From Bacteroidales bacterium (GTDB taxonomy: Bacteria > Bacteroidota > Bacteroidia > Bacteroidales > P3), in NCBI GenBank assembly GCA_016280915.1, contig JAEEHQ010000045.1, positions 1-64,000 of the forward strand: 64,000 nucleotides of DNA. The letters run 5' to 3'. Every line of letters begins with the position of its first letter. Position 1 is the first letter of the stretch. A model generated the notes under the pieces. The model saw only the letters and a program-made list of their open reading frames with translations. It was not told the DNA's origin and made no database searches. The position numbers and the translations under genes are program-made. This document shows positions 11,236-20,058 of this stretch, one piece after another.

Positions 11236-12186
11236 ATGAAACACATCTTTGTCGTCAACCCCTGTGCCGGCAAGCAGGATGCTTCTGCCATCCTCACCCA
11301 CAAAGTCGAGGCCTATGCCGCCTCCAACCCTCAGTTCGACTATCAGATTTACTTCACCAAGGCCCCAGGCGATGCCACCACCTGGGTGCGTCGCTGGTGT
11401 TCCGACCACCCCAACCACCAAGTCCGTTTCTACGCTTGTGGCGGCGATGGCACCCTCAACGAGGTCGTCAGCGGCTGTCTCGGCTTCCCCAACGTGCAGG
11501 TTACCGTCCACGCCAATGGCAGCGGCAACGACTATATCAAATACTACGGCACCCTCGACGACTTCAATGACCTCGACCGTCTGGTGCAAGGCATCCCCCA
11601 CCCTGTCGATGTCATGCGCATCAGCTACACCACCCTCCAGGATGGCGCCCCCCACCAAGCCCCCATACGCTACAGCATCAACGTTTGCAACTTCGGTTTC
11701 GATGCCATGGTGTGCAAGGTGGGCAACGACGTACGGCGCAAACCCATCATCGGCGGCAAACACTCCTACACTACCGGCATCATCCGCAGCCTCTTCACCT
11801 CCCGCAGCAACTATGTCTGCATGAAAGTAGATGGAAAGCCCTTCTTCGACGGTCACATGCTACTTTGCACCCTTGGCAACGGACGCTTCAACGGTGGCAA
11901 CTACATGTGTGCCCCCCTCTCCCTCAACGACGACGGCCTTCTCGAGGTCAACCTCTTTAAAAAGATGTCTCTCTTCAAGTTCGCCTCCCTTGTCAAAGCC
12001 TATTCTAATGGTACCCACATCCATCGTCCCGATGCCCAGTCACTCATGCTCTACCAGCAAGCAGCCAACGTCGAAATCTCAAGTCCACACCCCTTCTGGT
12101 TGGTCATCGACGGCGAGATGCTCCACAGCAACCACTACCTCGTCCAAAACCTCCCTCATGCCATCACCTTTGTTAGTCCGTGTTGA
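11236..12186 (+). CDS. Diacylglycerol kinase family lipid kinase
   Basis: VNPCAGKQD, CGGDGTLNEVVSGCLG, ANGSGNDY motifs of the DAGK catalytic fold. Confidence 0.88.
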   Translation: MKHIFVVNPCAGKQDASAILTHKVEAYAASNPQFDYQIYFTKAPGDATTWVRRWCSDHPNHQVRFYACGGDGTLNEVVSGCLGFPNVQVTVHANGSGNDYIKYYGTLDDFNDLDRLVQGIPHPVDVMRISYTTLQDGAPHQAPIRYSINVCNFGFDAMVCKVGNDVRRKPIIGGKHSYTTGIIRSLFTSRSNYVCMKVDGKPFFDGHMLLCTLGNGRFNGGNYMCAPLSLNDDGLLEVNLFKKMSLFKFASLVKAYSNGTHIHRPDAQSLMLYQQAANVEISSPHPFWLVIDGEMLHSNHYLVQNLPHAITFVSPC

Positions 12187-12248
12187 CTTTGACGAGACTC
12201 ACTCCCTTTTTCTAATATATCTTTTTTTCACTCTTACATTGAAACGGC

Positions 12249-12356
12249 TCAGGGCCGGACGATGAGTTTCTTGGTGGAGATGCCGGAGGCTGTCTGCACC
12301 AGCATCAGGTAGATGCCCTGCGGCCAGTCCTTCACCAAATACAAACCTAAATAAGT
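12249..12356 (-). pseudogene. Remnant of a T9SS C-terminal sorting domain (parent protein missing)
   Basis: Minus-strand frame ending TGA: YLGLYLVKDWPQGIYLMLVQTASGISTKKLIVRP*, matching the end of T9SS type A sorting tails. In-frame stop about 35 codons upstream. Confidence 0.65.
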
Positions 12357-12453
12357 TTAATCCAGTAAATAATGGACTATCAAAGTCACACCAATGAGCT
12401 TACCCCGAGATAAAGCGATGCTCTATTGGCGATAACAAATGATGGCTGAACCG

Positions 12454-13701
12454 TCATCTGGCAACCGTGTTGCTGCGGACGGCGAGGAAGACGGAGAGGG
12501 TGCTGATGGCCATTACCAAAAGAAATGTGAGGAGAAAGTCGATGGCGCGCATGGCGACAGGGAAGGCGGAGACGATGAAGTTGTCGCCCATCTTGACGAT
12601 GCCGAATTGCTGCTGTATGAAGCAGATGAGGAAACCCAGCAAGAGACCCACTACGACACCCACGGCAGATATCATCATGCCTTCTATCCTGAAAGTAAGC
12701 CGGATGTCAGCTCGCTGCATGCCCATGCTGCGGAGGGTGGCAATGTCGCGCTTCTTGTCTAAGACCAACAGGGAGAGCGATGCCACGAGGTTGAGGGTAG
12801 AGATGAGCACAATGAGGGCAAGGATGAGGTAGATGCCCAGGCGTTCGCTGCGGAATATCTTGTAGTAGATGGGCTGCTGCTCGAAACGGTCCTTGACGGT
12901 GAGGTGGTCGCCCAAGAGCTGTCGAATTTCTCCTTTGAGTTTGGTGGCATTGGCATGGGGGGCGAGGGCGACGGCCAGGGCGGTGCACTCGTCGGGGGCA
13001 TAGTTCATGAGCTGCCGCACAAAGCCAATGTCGGCCACCACGTATCGGTTGTCGATGTCCTGCTGAATATAGAAATTGCCTCCTGGATAGGCATAGGCGG
13101 TGTTGAGGGCCTGATCCATGGTCATGCCCATGGCCACTCCCCGCTTAGGAATATGTACAGCCACGGGGTCATTGGAGGCCTCGCGTATGCCTAAATTGTA
13201 ATAGACTTCGGCTCCGAAGAGGAGGAAATAGACCGACGGGTCGGCCAACGTATCGGGGGTACCCAAGGGTACATCCACGGCGGCTTTGAGTCCATAGACC
13301 CCTTCATACATGAGGGTGTCCAAGCCCGTAATGGCGGCGTAGTGGGCATCGACACCACGTAGCGATACGATGGCCTGGTTGTGACGATGGGTTATCCAGG
13401 CGTTCTCCTCAACGATGCAGGAGACGGCAGCCACGCCAGGCATCTGCTGCAGCTGGGCAAAGGGGATATCGTTGGTGTGAAAAGTCTTGCCCTTGGCGGG
13501 CTCGACCAACAGCGGAGGGTCGAAGGAGTTGAAGAGGCTCTGGGTGAGCTGGCCGATGCCGTTATAAACGCTGAGTACCACGATGAGGGCCGTGGTGCTG
13601 ACAGCAATGCCGATAAGAGATATCCAAGAGATAATATTGATGACTGTCTTCTGCTTGCGGGAGAAGAAATAGCGTCGGGCAATGAGTAGGTTGAAGTTCA
13701 T
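12454..13701 (-). CDS. FtsX/LolE-family ABC transporter permease
   Basis: LIARRYFFSRKQKTVINIISWISLIGIAVSTTALIVVLSVYNG; C-terminal DKKRDIATLRSMGM FtsX-type core. Confidence 0.85.
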   Translation of the reverse strand: MNFNLLIARRYFFSRKQKTVINIISWISLIGIAVSTTALIVVLSVYNGIGQLTQSLFNSFDPPLLVEPAKGKTFHTNDIPFAQLQQMPGVAAVSCIVEENAWITHRHNQAIVSLRGVDAHYAAITGLDTLMYEGVYGLKAAVDVPLGTPDTLADPSVYFLLFGAEVYYNLGIREASNDPVAVHIPKRGVAMGMTMDQALNTAYAYPGGNFYIQQDIDNRYVVADIGFVRQLMNYAPDECTALAVALAPHANATKLKGEIRQLLGDHLTVKDRFEQQPIYYKIFRSERLGIYLILALIVLISTLNLVASLSLLVLDKKRDIATLRSMGMQRADIRLTFRIEGMMISAVGVVVGLLLGFLICFIQQQFGIVKMGDNFIVSAFPVAMRAIDFLLTFLLVMAISTLSVFLAVRSNTVAR

Positions 13702-13731
13702 GGCAGCTCCTGTGGTGAAGGACCGATGGCC

Positions 13732-14109
13732 CTATTGCTTCAACAGGCGGTCGATTTTCTCCACATAGTCGAGGGAGTCGTCGAGGTAATAGTCGAGCTG
13801 GGGGATGATGCGCAACTGCTTGGCCTCACGGTTGCCGAGACGGCGACGGATGTCGGAGGCATGGGTGAGGATGGCATCGATGATGCCCTGCTTGGTGGCA
13901 GGGACGGCATCCTGGCCGCCCTGTGCAGGGATTTGCCCGATGGGCATGATGCTGACATGCACACGGGCAATGGAGAGGTCGGGGGAGACGCGGACACCGG
14001 TGACGGTGATGAGCGAGTTGCCCAGCACAGGCTTCATCTCACGCAGGAAGATGTCGCCCAAGTCCTGCTGGATGAGACGCGCTATTTTTTGTTGACGGGT
14101 ACTTTCCAA
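13732..14109 (-). CDS. rbfA: 30S ribosome-binding factor A
   Basis: STRQQKIARLIQQDLGDIF, VTGVRVSPDLSIARVHVSI, LRIIPQLDYYLDDSLDYVEKIDRLL. Confidence 0.92.
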   Translation of the reverse strand: MESTRQQKIARLIQQDLGDIFLREMKPVLGNSLITVTGVRVSPDLSIARVHVSIMPIGQIPAQGGQDAVPATKQGIIDAILTHASDIRRRLGNREAKQLRIIPQLDYYLDDSLDYVEKIDRLLKQ

Positions 14110-14127
14110 AGTCTGATACTGCTTAGG

Positions 14128-14745
14128 TTAGAGACGCCATCCGATGCGGATGGGGATAAAGACGGTTTGCTGCACCAGCACGACACCGGCCTCGATGTAG
14201 AGGCTGTGGTAGTTGCGATCCATCTGCTGGTAGGCGTGGTCGTAGAACCAGTTGAGACCGGCATAGAGCTCGACATACTCGGTGATGGTGTTGCCGTAGT
14301 TGTTGTTGTTCATGAGGAAACTGCCTCCGAGACGTGCACCCACCATGGGGGCAAAAGTGGCGTTGATGGGGCGGTAATCCATGTCGATGAAACCCTGAGC
14401 CATATGGCTGGCGCTCACTCCCTTGTTACCCTGATAGAGGGGGAGGCAATAGTTGTAGCCAAGGCCAAAGCCAAGGAAGAAATCCTGGCTGATGTTGATG
14501 CCGTTGATGACGTTGAGACCGAAAGCCTCTTCGTTGTCGCGGAGGTTGTAGCCGTTGGGAAATTCGGGGTTGGTGCTGCCGTCGCTGACCACTTTCTGCT
14601 GGCCGTAGTTGCCCATATTGTGCAGATAGCCGGCTTCGACCTTGAGCATGTATTCCACCTTGGGTTTATCTTGCTTGAACTGTGCCATTGCCGAGCTGGC
14701 GGCAACGAGCATAACCATCAGTAAAACAATTTTAACGTTTCTCAT
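14128..14745 (-). CDS. Putative outer-membrane beta-barrel protein
   Basis: Signal peptide, alternating aromatic/Gly strands, C-terminal IPIRIGWRL. Confidence 0.55.
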   Translation of the reverse strand: MRNVKIVLLMVMLVAASSAMAQFKQDKPKVEYMLKVEAGYLHNMGNYGQQKVVSDGSTNPEFPNGYNLRDNEEAFGLNVINGINISQDFFLGFGLGYNYCLPLYQGNKGVSASHMAQGFIDMDYRPINATFAPMVGARLGGSFLMNNNNYGNTITEYVELYAGLNWFYDHAYQQMDRNYHSLYIEAGVVLVQQTVFIPIRIGWRL

Positions 14746-17087
14746 TGTACTATAATTTGCGATTGCAAAGATAAGAAATTATTTTTAATTAAAACGACAT
14801 AAGTTCCTGCGGGGAGGTGGTGGCTAACGAGGTCGCCACTACGTAAACCATTCTTTTGCAATAGTTTTCTACCTGCTGCATCGTAGATTAGGATGTCGAA
14901 TTTTTTGTCATATTGTCCCAGGTCGACGATGAATTGGCCGGCCGAGGTAGGGTTGGGATAGAGGCGCAAGGGACTTTCAGCCAAGGGTTGAGCGGGGGCA
15001 TGAATGTCCATGAGGTTGGTGTCGATAACTGCCAAGGCATACTCCCCCGGGAAGAGGCGGGCGGTGAAATAGCCGGAGGAGAGGGTGCTGCTGGCCGTGC
15101 GGGTGCGCGACACCACCTGCCACGACTGTTGGGCGTTGGCACGATAGAGGAGACAAAGTGAATCAAGGGTGTAGGGCTTGTCGTAGAAATCCAAGTCGAT
15201 GAAGGAAGCTTCGGGGGTGCCACTAGTACCCATGCTGTAGAGGAAGCGGCCGGTGACGTTGCCCTCCCACGGCACATTGCCTACAACCTCCCAATAGCGG
15301 TTGGCGAGGCGCACGATGCCCTCCTGTTGATCGCCGGTGGGGTGGGCATAGTGGTGACCCACATGCACCCAAGCGGTGGTGTCGTTGGTGGCATCGCTCA
15401 CCATGATTTTGCAGAAACTGTTGCCGAGTGTTTTGAGCCCTTTGTCGGAGAGGGAGATGGCGTTGTCGGTGCAGGCATCGGAGAGTTGGTGGCGGTAATC
15501 AACCACGGCAAAAGCGGCCTGGAAGGGAAGGGAGAAAGTTTGGGAGGCGATGCTGTCGTCGAAAATCATCAGCTGGTCGCTCTGCTGCAAGTCGCTGCTG
15601 AAGAAGGTGATAGGCACACGATTGCCGAAAGCATAGTGGTCGGTGCCACGGAGGAGCTGACGGAGGGTGAGGGTAGCTTGGTTGCCTTGGACGACAAGGT
15701 TGTCGATGGAGTAGTCGACAAAGCCTGGATGGTAGACATGGAAGTTGAAGAAGCCTGTGAGGTCAATGCCGCTGTAGAGCGCGAGACTATCGCGCAACTG
15801 GGCAGCATCGAGATTGCCAAAGGCACAATTGCGAAACAGGCGGTTCATGCAGTCGTAGAAGAGGGAGTCGCCCAAATAGCCGCGGAGCGAATGCCACACC
15901 ATAGCTCCTTGTTGATAGGTGGTGGTGCCGTAGGTGTGGTATTGCGACATGCCGGAGGGGGAACGCCAGCCACCATCGTCGATATGGGCGGAGCGAAGCA
16001 CCGTGGAGAGTTTTTCCTGGTAGTAGTTGACAGCAGCCCTTTTACCGAAGATGGCCTCGGTGGCCACCTCCTCGCAGAAGGTAGCGCCGCCCTCGTTAAT
16101 CCACATGTCGCCCTCGTTGGAACAGGTGATGAGGTTACCAAACCAGGCATGACCCAGCTCATGACAGATGGTCATGTGGCAGAGGTTGTCGGTGGAGGCC
16201 ATGCATTGCGACACGAGGCCGATGTTGTTGGCATGCTCCATGGAACCCTTCGGGGTGGAGATATAGCCGACACGCTCCCAACGGTAAGGGCCAAAGCAAC
16301 GTTCGAACATGGGTATCACCTCCTCAAGCATGTCGAAGGTGGCAGCCACACTGGCGCTGTCGTGGGTGGTGAAACCCAGAATGGCAGGATAGGTGCCATA
16401 GATGCTTTCGTACTGGCGCTCAATCACGTGCCAGTTGGCTGCGGAAACAGAGGAGATATAGGTGGGAATGGGATATTGCAGGAGCCAGACGCTGGTGCTG
16501 CTACCGTCGGGGTTGGAGACCTCGGATTGTTTGACGCCGCTGCAGAGGGCTTTCCAGCCGGGCTTGGCGGTGACGGTGTAGCGGTAGGTGGCCTTGTCGT
16601 AGAAATTGTCACGGCAGGGGTACCAGCTACGACCATAGACATGGGGATAGGCCGAGAAGGCGGCACCGAGGTTGTAGTAGATGTTGTTATCCATGTGCAA
16701 ACCGCCGAATCCATAGCTCTCCACATAGCCGTTGGAGACGTAGGGCACGGAGACGACATGGGTGTCGCCTGCCTGCCCACCAGAGATGTAGACGCTGAGG
16801 AGGGCGTTGTCGCGGTCGTAGGTATAACCGCGGGTGACCACACCATCTAAACTGATGGGAGAGAGTGAGTCGCATATTAGGTCGAAGGTGACCGACCGAC
16901 AGTCACGGGTGAGGCGGAAGGTGATGTCGGCGGTAGCCCTGAGCTGTTTGTCGACGGAGTGACCCATATCCAGGATCAGGTCGTAATGCAAAACATCCAC
17001 CGAATCGGCCTCAACCGTCTGGGCAAAAGTGTCGTTGGGGATGAATACCAAGCAAAGAGGCAACAAAAAAAATAAAATTTTTTTCAT
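14742..17087 (-). CDS. M1 family metallopeptidase with T9SS C-terminal sorting domain
   Basis: HELGHAWFGNLITCSNEGDMWINEGGATFCEE (HExxH-x18-E); tail LYPNPTSAGQFIVDL...LPAGTYVVLIKNNFLSLQSQIIVQ. Start set to MKKILFFLLPL. Confidence 0.92.
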   Translation of the reverse strand: MKKILFFLLPLCLVFIPNDTFAQTVEADSVDVLHYDLILDMGHSVDKQLRATADITFRLTRDCRSVTFDLICDSLSPISLDGVVTRGYTYDRDNALLSVYISGGQAGDTHVVSVPYVSNGYVESYGFGGLHMDNNIYYNLGAAFSAYPHVYGRSWYPCRDNFYDKATYRYTVTAKPGWKALCSGVKQSEVSNPDGSSTSVWLLQYPIPTYISSVSAANWHVIERQYESIYGTYPAILGFTTHDSASVAATFDMLEEVIPMFERCFGPYRWERVGYISTPKGSMEHANNIGLVSQCMASTDNLCHMTICHELGHAWFGNLITCSNEGDMWINEGGATFCEEVATEAIFGKRAAVNYYQEKLSTVLRSAHIDDGGWRSPSGMSQYHTYGTTTYQQGAMVWHSLRGYLGDSLFYDCMNRLFRNCAFGNLDAAQLRDSLALYSGIDLTGFFNFHVYHPGFVDYSIDNLVVQGNQATLTLRQLLRGTDHYAFGNRVPITFFSSDLQQSDQLMIFDDSIASQTFSLPFQAAFAVVDYRHQLSDACTDNAISLSDKGLKTLGNSFCKIMVSDATNDTTAWVHVGHHYAHPTGDQQEGIVRLANRYWEVVGNVPWEGNVTGRFLYSMGTSGTPEASFIDLDFYDKPYTLDSLCLLYRANAQQSWQVVSRTRTASSTLSSGYFTARLFPGEYALAVIDTNLMDIHAPAQPLAESPLRLYPNPTSAGQFIVDLGQYDKKFDILIYDAAGRKLLQKNGLRSGDLVSHHLPAGTYVVLIKNNFLSLQSQIIVQ

Positions 17088-17142
17088 AAGTCTATGATAT
17101 TCTAAGTCAATAAATAGCAACCGTTTTTCGGCATCGGGAATG

Positions 17143-17150
17143 CAAAGATA
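17143..17150 (-). promoter_or_regulatory. Bacteroidetes -7 element (TATCTTTG) upstream of M1 peptidase gene
   Basis: caaagata on + = TATCTTTG on -; no good -33 TTTG at N19. Confidence 0.45.
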
Positions 17151-17162
17151 CGAAAAAAAAAA

Positions 17163-17193
17163 TTGGTGGAATAAAAAAAAGTTCATATTTTTG
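17163..17193 (+). promoter_or_regulatory. Near-consensus Bacteroidetes promoter for the SPFH locus
   Basis: attg-N20-TATTTTTG, about 90 bp upstream of the SPFH start. Confidence 0.5.
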
Positions 17194-17281
17194 CAAAGTG
17201 ATATCAAAATGATATTGGCTTGAAAACAAAAATAAAGTCGGACGAATCGCTAAGAAATATATAAAGTAAAATATTAATAAC

Positions 17282-18217
17282 ATGGAAACAAAAGAGTTTA
17301 CAAAAAAAATGACGGTAGCCAATAACGGCTTCATCCATTTGATTATCAACATTCTGATTTTGGTATTAACCATTATATTGGCAACCACTACGGCCAGCGA
17401 AGGCTTTGCCATAATGGTTTGCTGCCTAGGTTGCATTGTCTACACGCTGCACATCATAGGCTTCATGACCATACAGCCCAACCTCTCGCGGGTGCTGACC
17501 TTCTTTGGCAAATATCGCGGCACAGTGGTGGACAATGGTTTCTTCTGGGTGAATCCTTTCTATGCCAAACGTCGCATCTCGCTCCGCGCCCGCAACATGG
17601 ACGTGCCCCCCATCAAGGTAAACGACAAGAACGGCAACCCGATTATGATTGGCTTGGTGCTGGTGTGGAAAATCAAAGACACCTACAAGGCTTGCTTCGA
17701 CATTGAGGTGGACTCCACCACTACCATCGACAAAGACGGAGTCAAGACCACCAAGAGCAATGGCTACGACAATTTCGTCAACGTGCAGAGCGACGCAGCC
17801 CTGCGCAAGGTGGCAGGCCTCTATGCCTACGACAATATTGACCACCACAGCGAGGAACTGACCCTGCGCAGCGGCGGCGAGGAAATCAACAACCGCCTGG
17901 AAGAAGAGTTACGCAGTCGCCTGAACATTGCAGGTATAGAGGTGGTGGAAGCCCGCATCAACTACTTGGCTTATGCTGCTGAGATAGCCAGCGTGATGTT
18001 GCGCCGCCAGCAGGCCGAGGCCATCATTTCGGCACGCGAAAAGATTGTGGACGGTGCCGTGAGCATGGTAGACCTCGCCCTGAAGAAACTCTCCAAAGAG
18101 CATATCGTAGAACTTGACGAGGAGCGCAAAGCCGCCATGGTGAGCAACCTGTTGGTGGTGCTCTGCGCCGACGAGAGCGCCAGCCCAGTGATTAACACGG
18201 GTACACTGTATAATTGA
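17282..18217 (+). CDS. SPFH (prohibitin/stomatin/band 7) domain protein
   Basis: Two N-terminal TM segments; FFGKYRGTVVDNGFFWVNPFYAKRRISLRARNMDVPPIKVNDKNGNPIMIGLVLVWKIKDTYKACFDI; coiled AAEIASVMLRRQQAEAIISAREKIVDGA. Confidence 0.93.
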   Translation: METKEFTKKMTVANNGFIHLIINILILVLTIILATTTASEGFAIMVCCLGCIVYTLHIIGFMTIQPNLSRVLTFFGKYRGTVVDNGFFWVNPFYAKRRISLRARNMDVPPIKVNDKNGNPIMIGLVLVWKIKDTYKACFDIEVDSTTTIDKDGVKTTKSNGYDNFVNVQSDAALRKVAGLYAYDNIDHHSEELTLRSGGEEINNRLEEELRSRLNIAGIEVVEARINYLAYAAEIASVMLRRQQAEAIISAREKIVDGAVSMVDLALKKLSKEHIVELDEERKAAMVSNLLVVLCADESASPVINTGTLYN

Positions 18218-18235
18218 TAAAGCGGAACCATCAAT

Positions 18236-18433
18236 ATGACCACGCAGAAAACACACACTTGGAAGTTCTATGCCTTTCTAGCATTATTGGATTTCGTGTT
18301 CCTTTTCGTGTTGGACATGCTTATCGAAAGCGGATACACCCATCGGATACTTGTTCACGACCTTATTGCTGCTGTGCTTTTTGCCGTCATCATCTGGCTT
18401 GTAGACCTGAAACCATTTAAGAAGAAAAAATGA
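18236..18433 (+). CDS. Small two-TM membrane protein (65 aa)
   Basis: Two hydrophobic segments; ATGA overlap with next gene. Confidence 0.65.
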   Translation: MTTQKTHTWKFYAFLALLDFVFLFVLDMLIESGYTHRILVHDLIAAVLFAVIIWLVDLKPFKKKK

Positions 18434-18609
18434 AAAAGAGTTTTGCACTGAGGGTAGATGCCGAAGTTTACGAGGCTATCGAGAAGTGGGCTGCGGACGA
18501 ATTCCGCAGCACCAACGGGCAGATAGAATGGATTCTGTCCGATGCCCTCAAACGTGCCAAACGCACCCCGCGGAAAACTTCCGCTGGTAATAAAGAGAAG
18601 GAGGACTAA
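18430..18609 (+). CDS. Arc-family ribbon-helix-helix DNA-binding protein (59 aa; absent from ORF track)
   Basis: MKKSFALRVDAEVYEAIEKWAADEFRSTNGQIEWILSDALKRAKRTPRKTSAGNKEKED; RSTNGQIEWIL is Arc-type. Confidence 0.88.
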   Translation: MKKSFALRVDAEVYEAIEKWAADEFRSTNGQIEWILSDALKRAKRTPRKTSAGNKEKED

Positions 18610-18610
18610 G

Positions 18611-19042
18611 ATGGAACGTCGTAGAATCATCGGAATTGTATTGCTGGCACTGGCAGGTGCGGCCTGCTTGATGTCGGGGGTATGGAACCTCATCAGAATG
18701 CCGGAAGGCGCAGATACCCGAATCCGCATAGTAGTCTTTATGCTGGCGGAAGTGGCACTATTGGTCCCGTCGGTATGGGCTTTTACCCATCCCGACTCCA
18801 AGCCGCTATTGAAAGGGAAGGATCAGGCAACCACGCAGAGTCTCATCGACCCCGCAGGTTACCGCTACATTACGCTGGGCGTGGCAGCACTGACCTTAGT
18901 CTTAATAATCAACATCGAGGTTCTCAAAAACACAGGGTGGGACCCGTTCGGAAGCTGGGCTTCCACCATTGCCATCCTTGCATTCTGTATTGTCGCTACA
19001 GGGGTGATGTTTTGGTCGATGTATAAGAGTATTCAGAAATAA
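18611..19042 (+). CDS. Small multi-TM protein, paralog 1 of tandem triplet
   Basis: Four hydrophobic segments; central DPAGYRYITLGV. Start MERRRIIG. Confidence 0.75.
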   Translation: MERRRIIGIVLLALAGAACLMSGVWNLIRMPEGADTRIRIVVFMLAEVALLVPSVWAFTHPDSKPLLKGKDQATTQSLIDPAGYRYITLGVAALTLVLIINIEVLKNTGWDPFGSWASTIAILAFCIVATGVMFWSMYKSIQK

Positions 19043-19047
19043 GCATT

Positions 19048-19524
19048 ATGGAACAACGCAGAAATATAGGTATTGGCCTAATTATCGTTGCAGGACTTCT
19101 CTTCCTGGTGTCGGCGGTGTCGGTCATCATCAAGATGCCCTGGGGAAGTGAAAAGGTTTCCCATATCGTTGTTAACCTCCTCCCACAACTGTTGGTGCTG
19201 GCCGTGACGGCCTACCCTATCCTACGCCGCCAGAATCTGTCTGAGCCACCCGCGTTGGGCGGTTCCTTCAGACAAATCAGAGCTGCCTCACGTCGCACCT
19301 ACGACCCCGATGGCTATCACTTCATCGTAGCGGGTGGCATTTGCCTGTTTATCTCGATTAGTTTTTCGTTATTCTCGCTCAAAGCCATCGGACTGAACCC
19401 CTTTGGCAACAAGCTCACCTCAGCAGCAGCCATCGCCCTTTGCCTCCTGAGCTTTGCTGGAACGATGGTGGCGGTGGTGAAATCGGTGCAAAGCATTTAC
19501 AGAAACTACCAAAAGAATCATTAA
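19048..19524 (+). CDS. Small multi-TM protein, paralog 2 of tandem triplet
   Basis: MEQRRNIGIGLIIVAGLLF...; central DPDGYHFIVAGG. Confidence 0.75.
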   Translation: MEQRRNIGIGLIIVAGLLFLVSAVSVIIKMPWGSEKVSHIVVNLLPQLLVLAVTAYPILRRQNLSEPPALGGSFRQIRAASRRTYDPDGYHFIVAGGICLFISISFSLFSLKAIGLNPFGNKLTSAAAIALCLLSFAGTMVAVVKSVQSIYRNYQKNH

Positions 19525-19526
19525 TC

Positions 19527-19994
19527 ATGAAGGAACGCAATAGAACAATATCCCGCATTTTGTTGATTGTCTCGGCTGGCATCCTGCTGCTACAAACCCT
19601 CTTGATGGCCCTATTGCTGAAAGAGAGCGTCACCATGCGCATAGCCATGCCCCTGCTGTTCTTGGTAGGCGAGATAATTGCTGGCGGAGTACTCTGCTTT
19701 GCCACCCTCAACCCCGACAAATTCAACCGCAACTATACCTTAAAGAAACGAGAGGGCGGTCTGCGTTTTGAGCGCATCACCTATGGACCTGACCCCGAAG
19801 GGCTGCGCTATATTTCTGCCGGCATCAACACACTGGCCATCGTCTTAATTTTTGCGGCCATTGCTGCCGCCTTGCTTTGGCCGGAGAGATTTAACGGTGA
19901 TTTCTTTATACCGGTAGTTTCTGTTTCGATGATAATGGTGATTAGTGTAGTTTTTGCGGTTACTGAGATGAAACTTCGGAAGAAGATTGAATAG
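19527..19994 (+). CDS. Small multi-TM protein, paralog 3 of tandem triplet
   Basis: MKERNRTISRILLIVSAGILLL...; central DPEGLRYISAGI. Confidence 0.75.
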   Translation: MKERNRTISRILLIVSAGILLLQTLLMALLLKESVTMRIAMPLLFLVGEIIAGGVLCFATLNPDKFNRNYTLKKREGGLRFERITYGPDPEGLRYISAGINTLAIVLIFAAIAAALLWPERFNGDFFIPVVSVSMIMVISVVFAVTEMKLRKKIE

Positions 19995-20058
19995 ATTTGA
20001 TTTTACAAATTATTAATAGAGATTCATATTTAGATAATAACCAACAATTTCTTATTAT

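Noticed and set aside
11206-11856. 216-aa minus ORF over dagK
   Set aside because: Antisense of a clear DAGK-family gene; Val/Ala/Gly low complexity.
13726-14724. 332-aa + strand ORF
   Set aside because: Antisense to rbfA and the OMP gene; spurious.
15327-16850. 507-aa + strand ORF
   Set aside because: Exactly antisense to the M1 peptidase gene, low-complexity Val/Gly/Ala-rich; arises from codon bias of the real gene.
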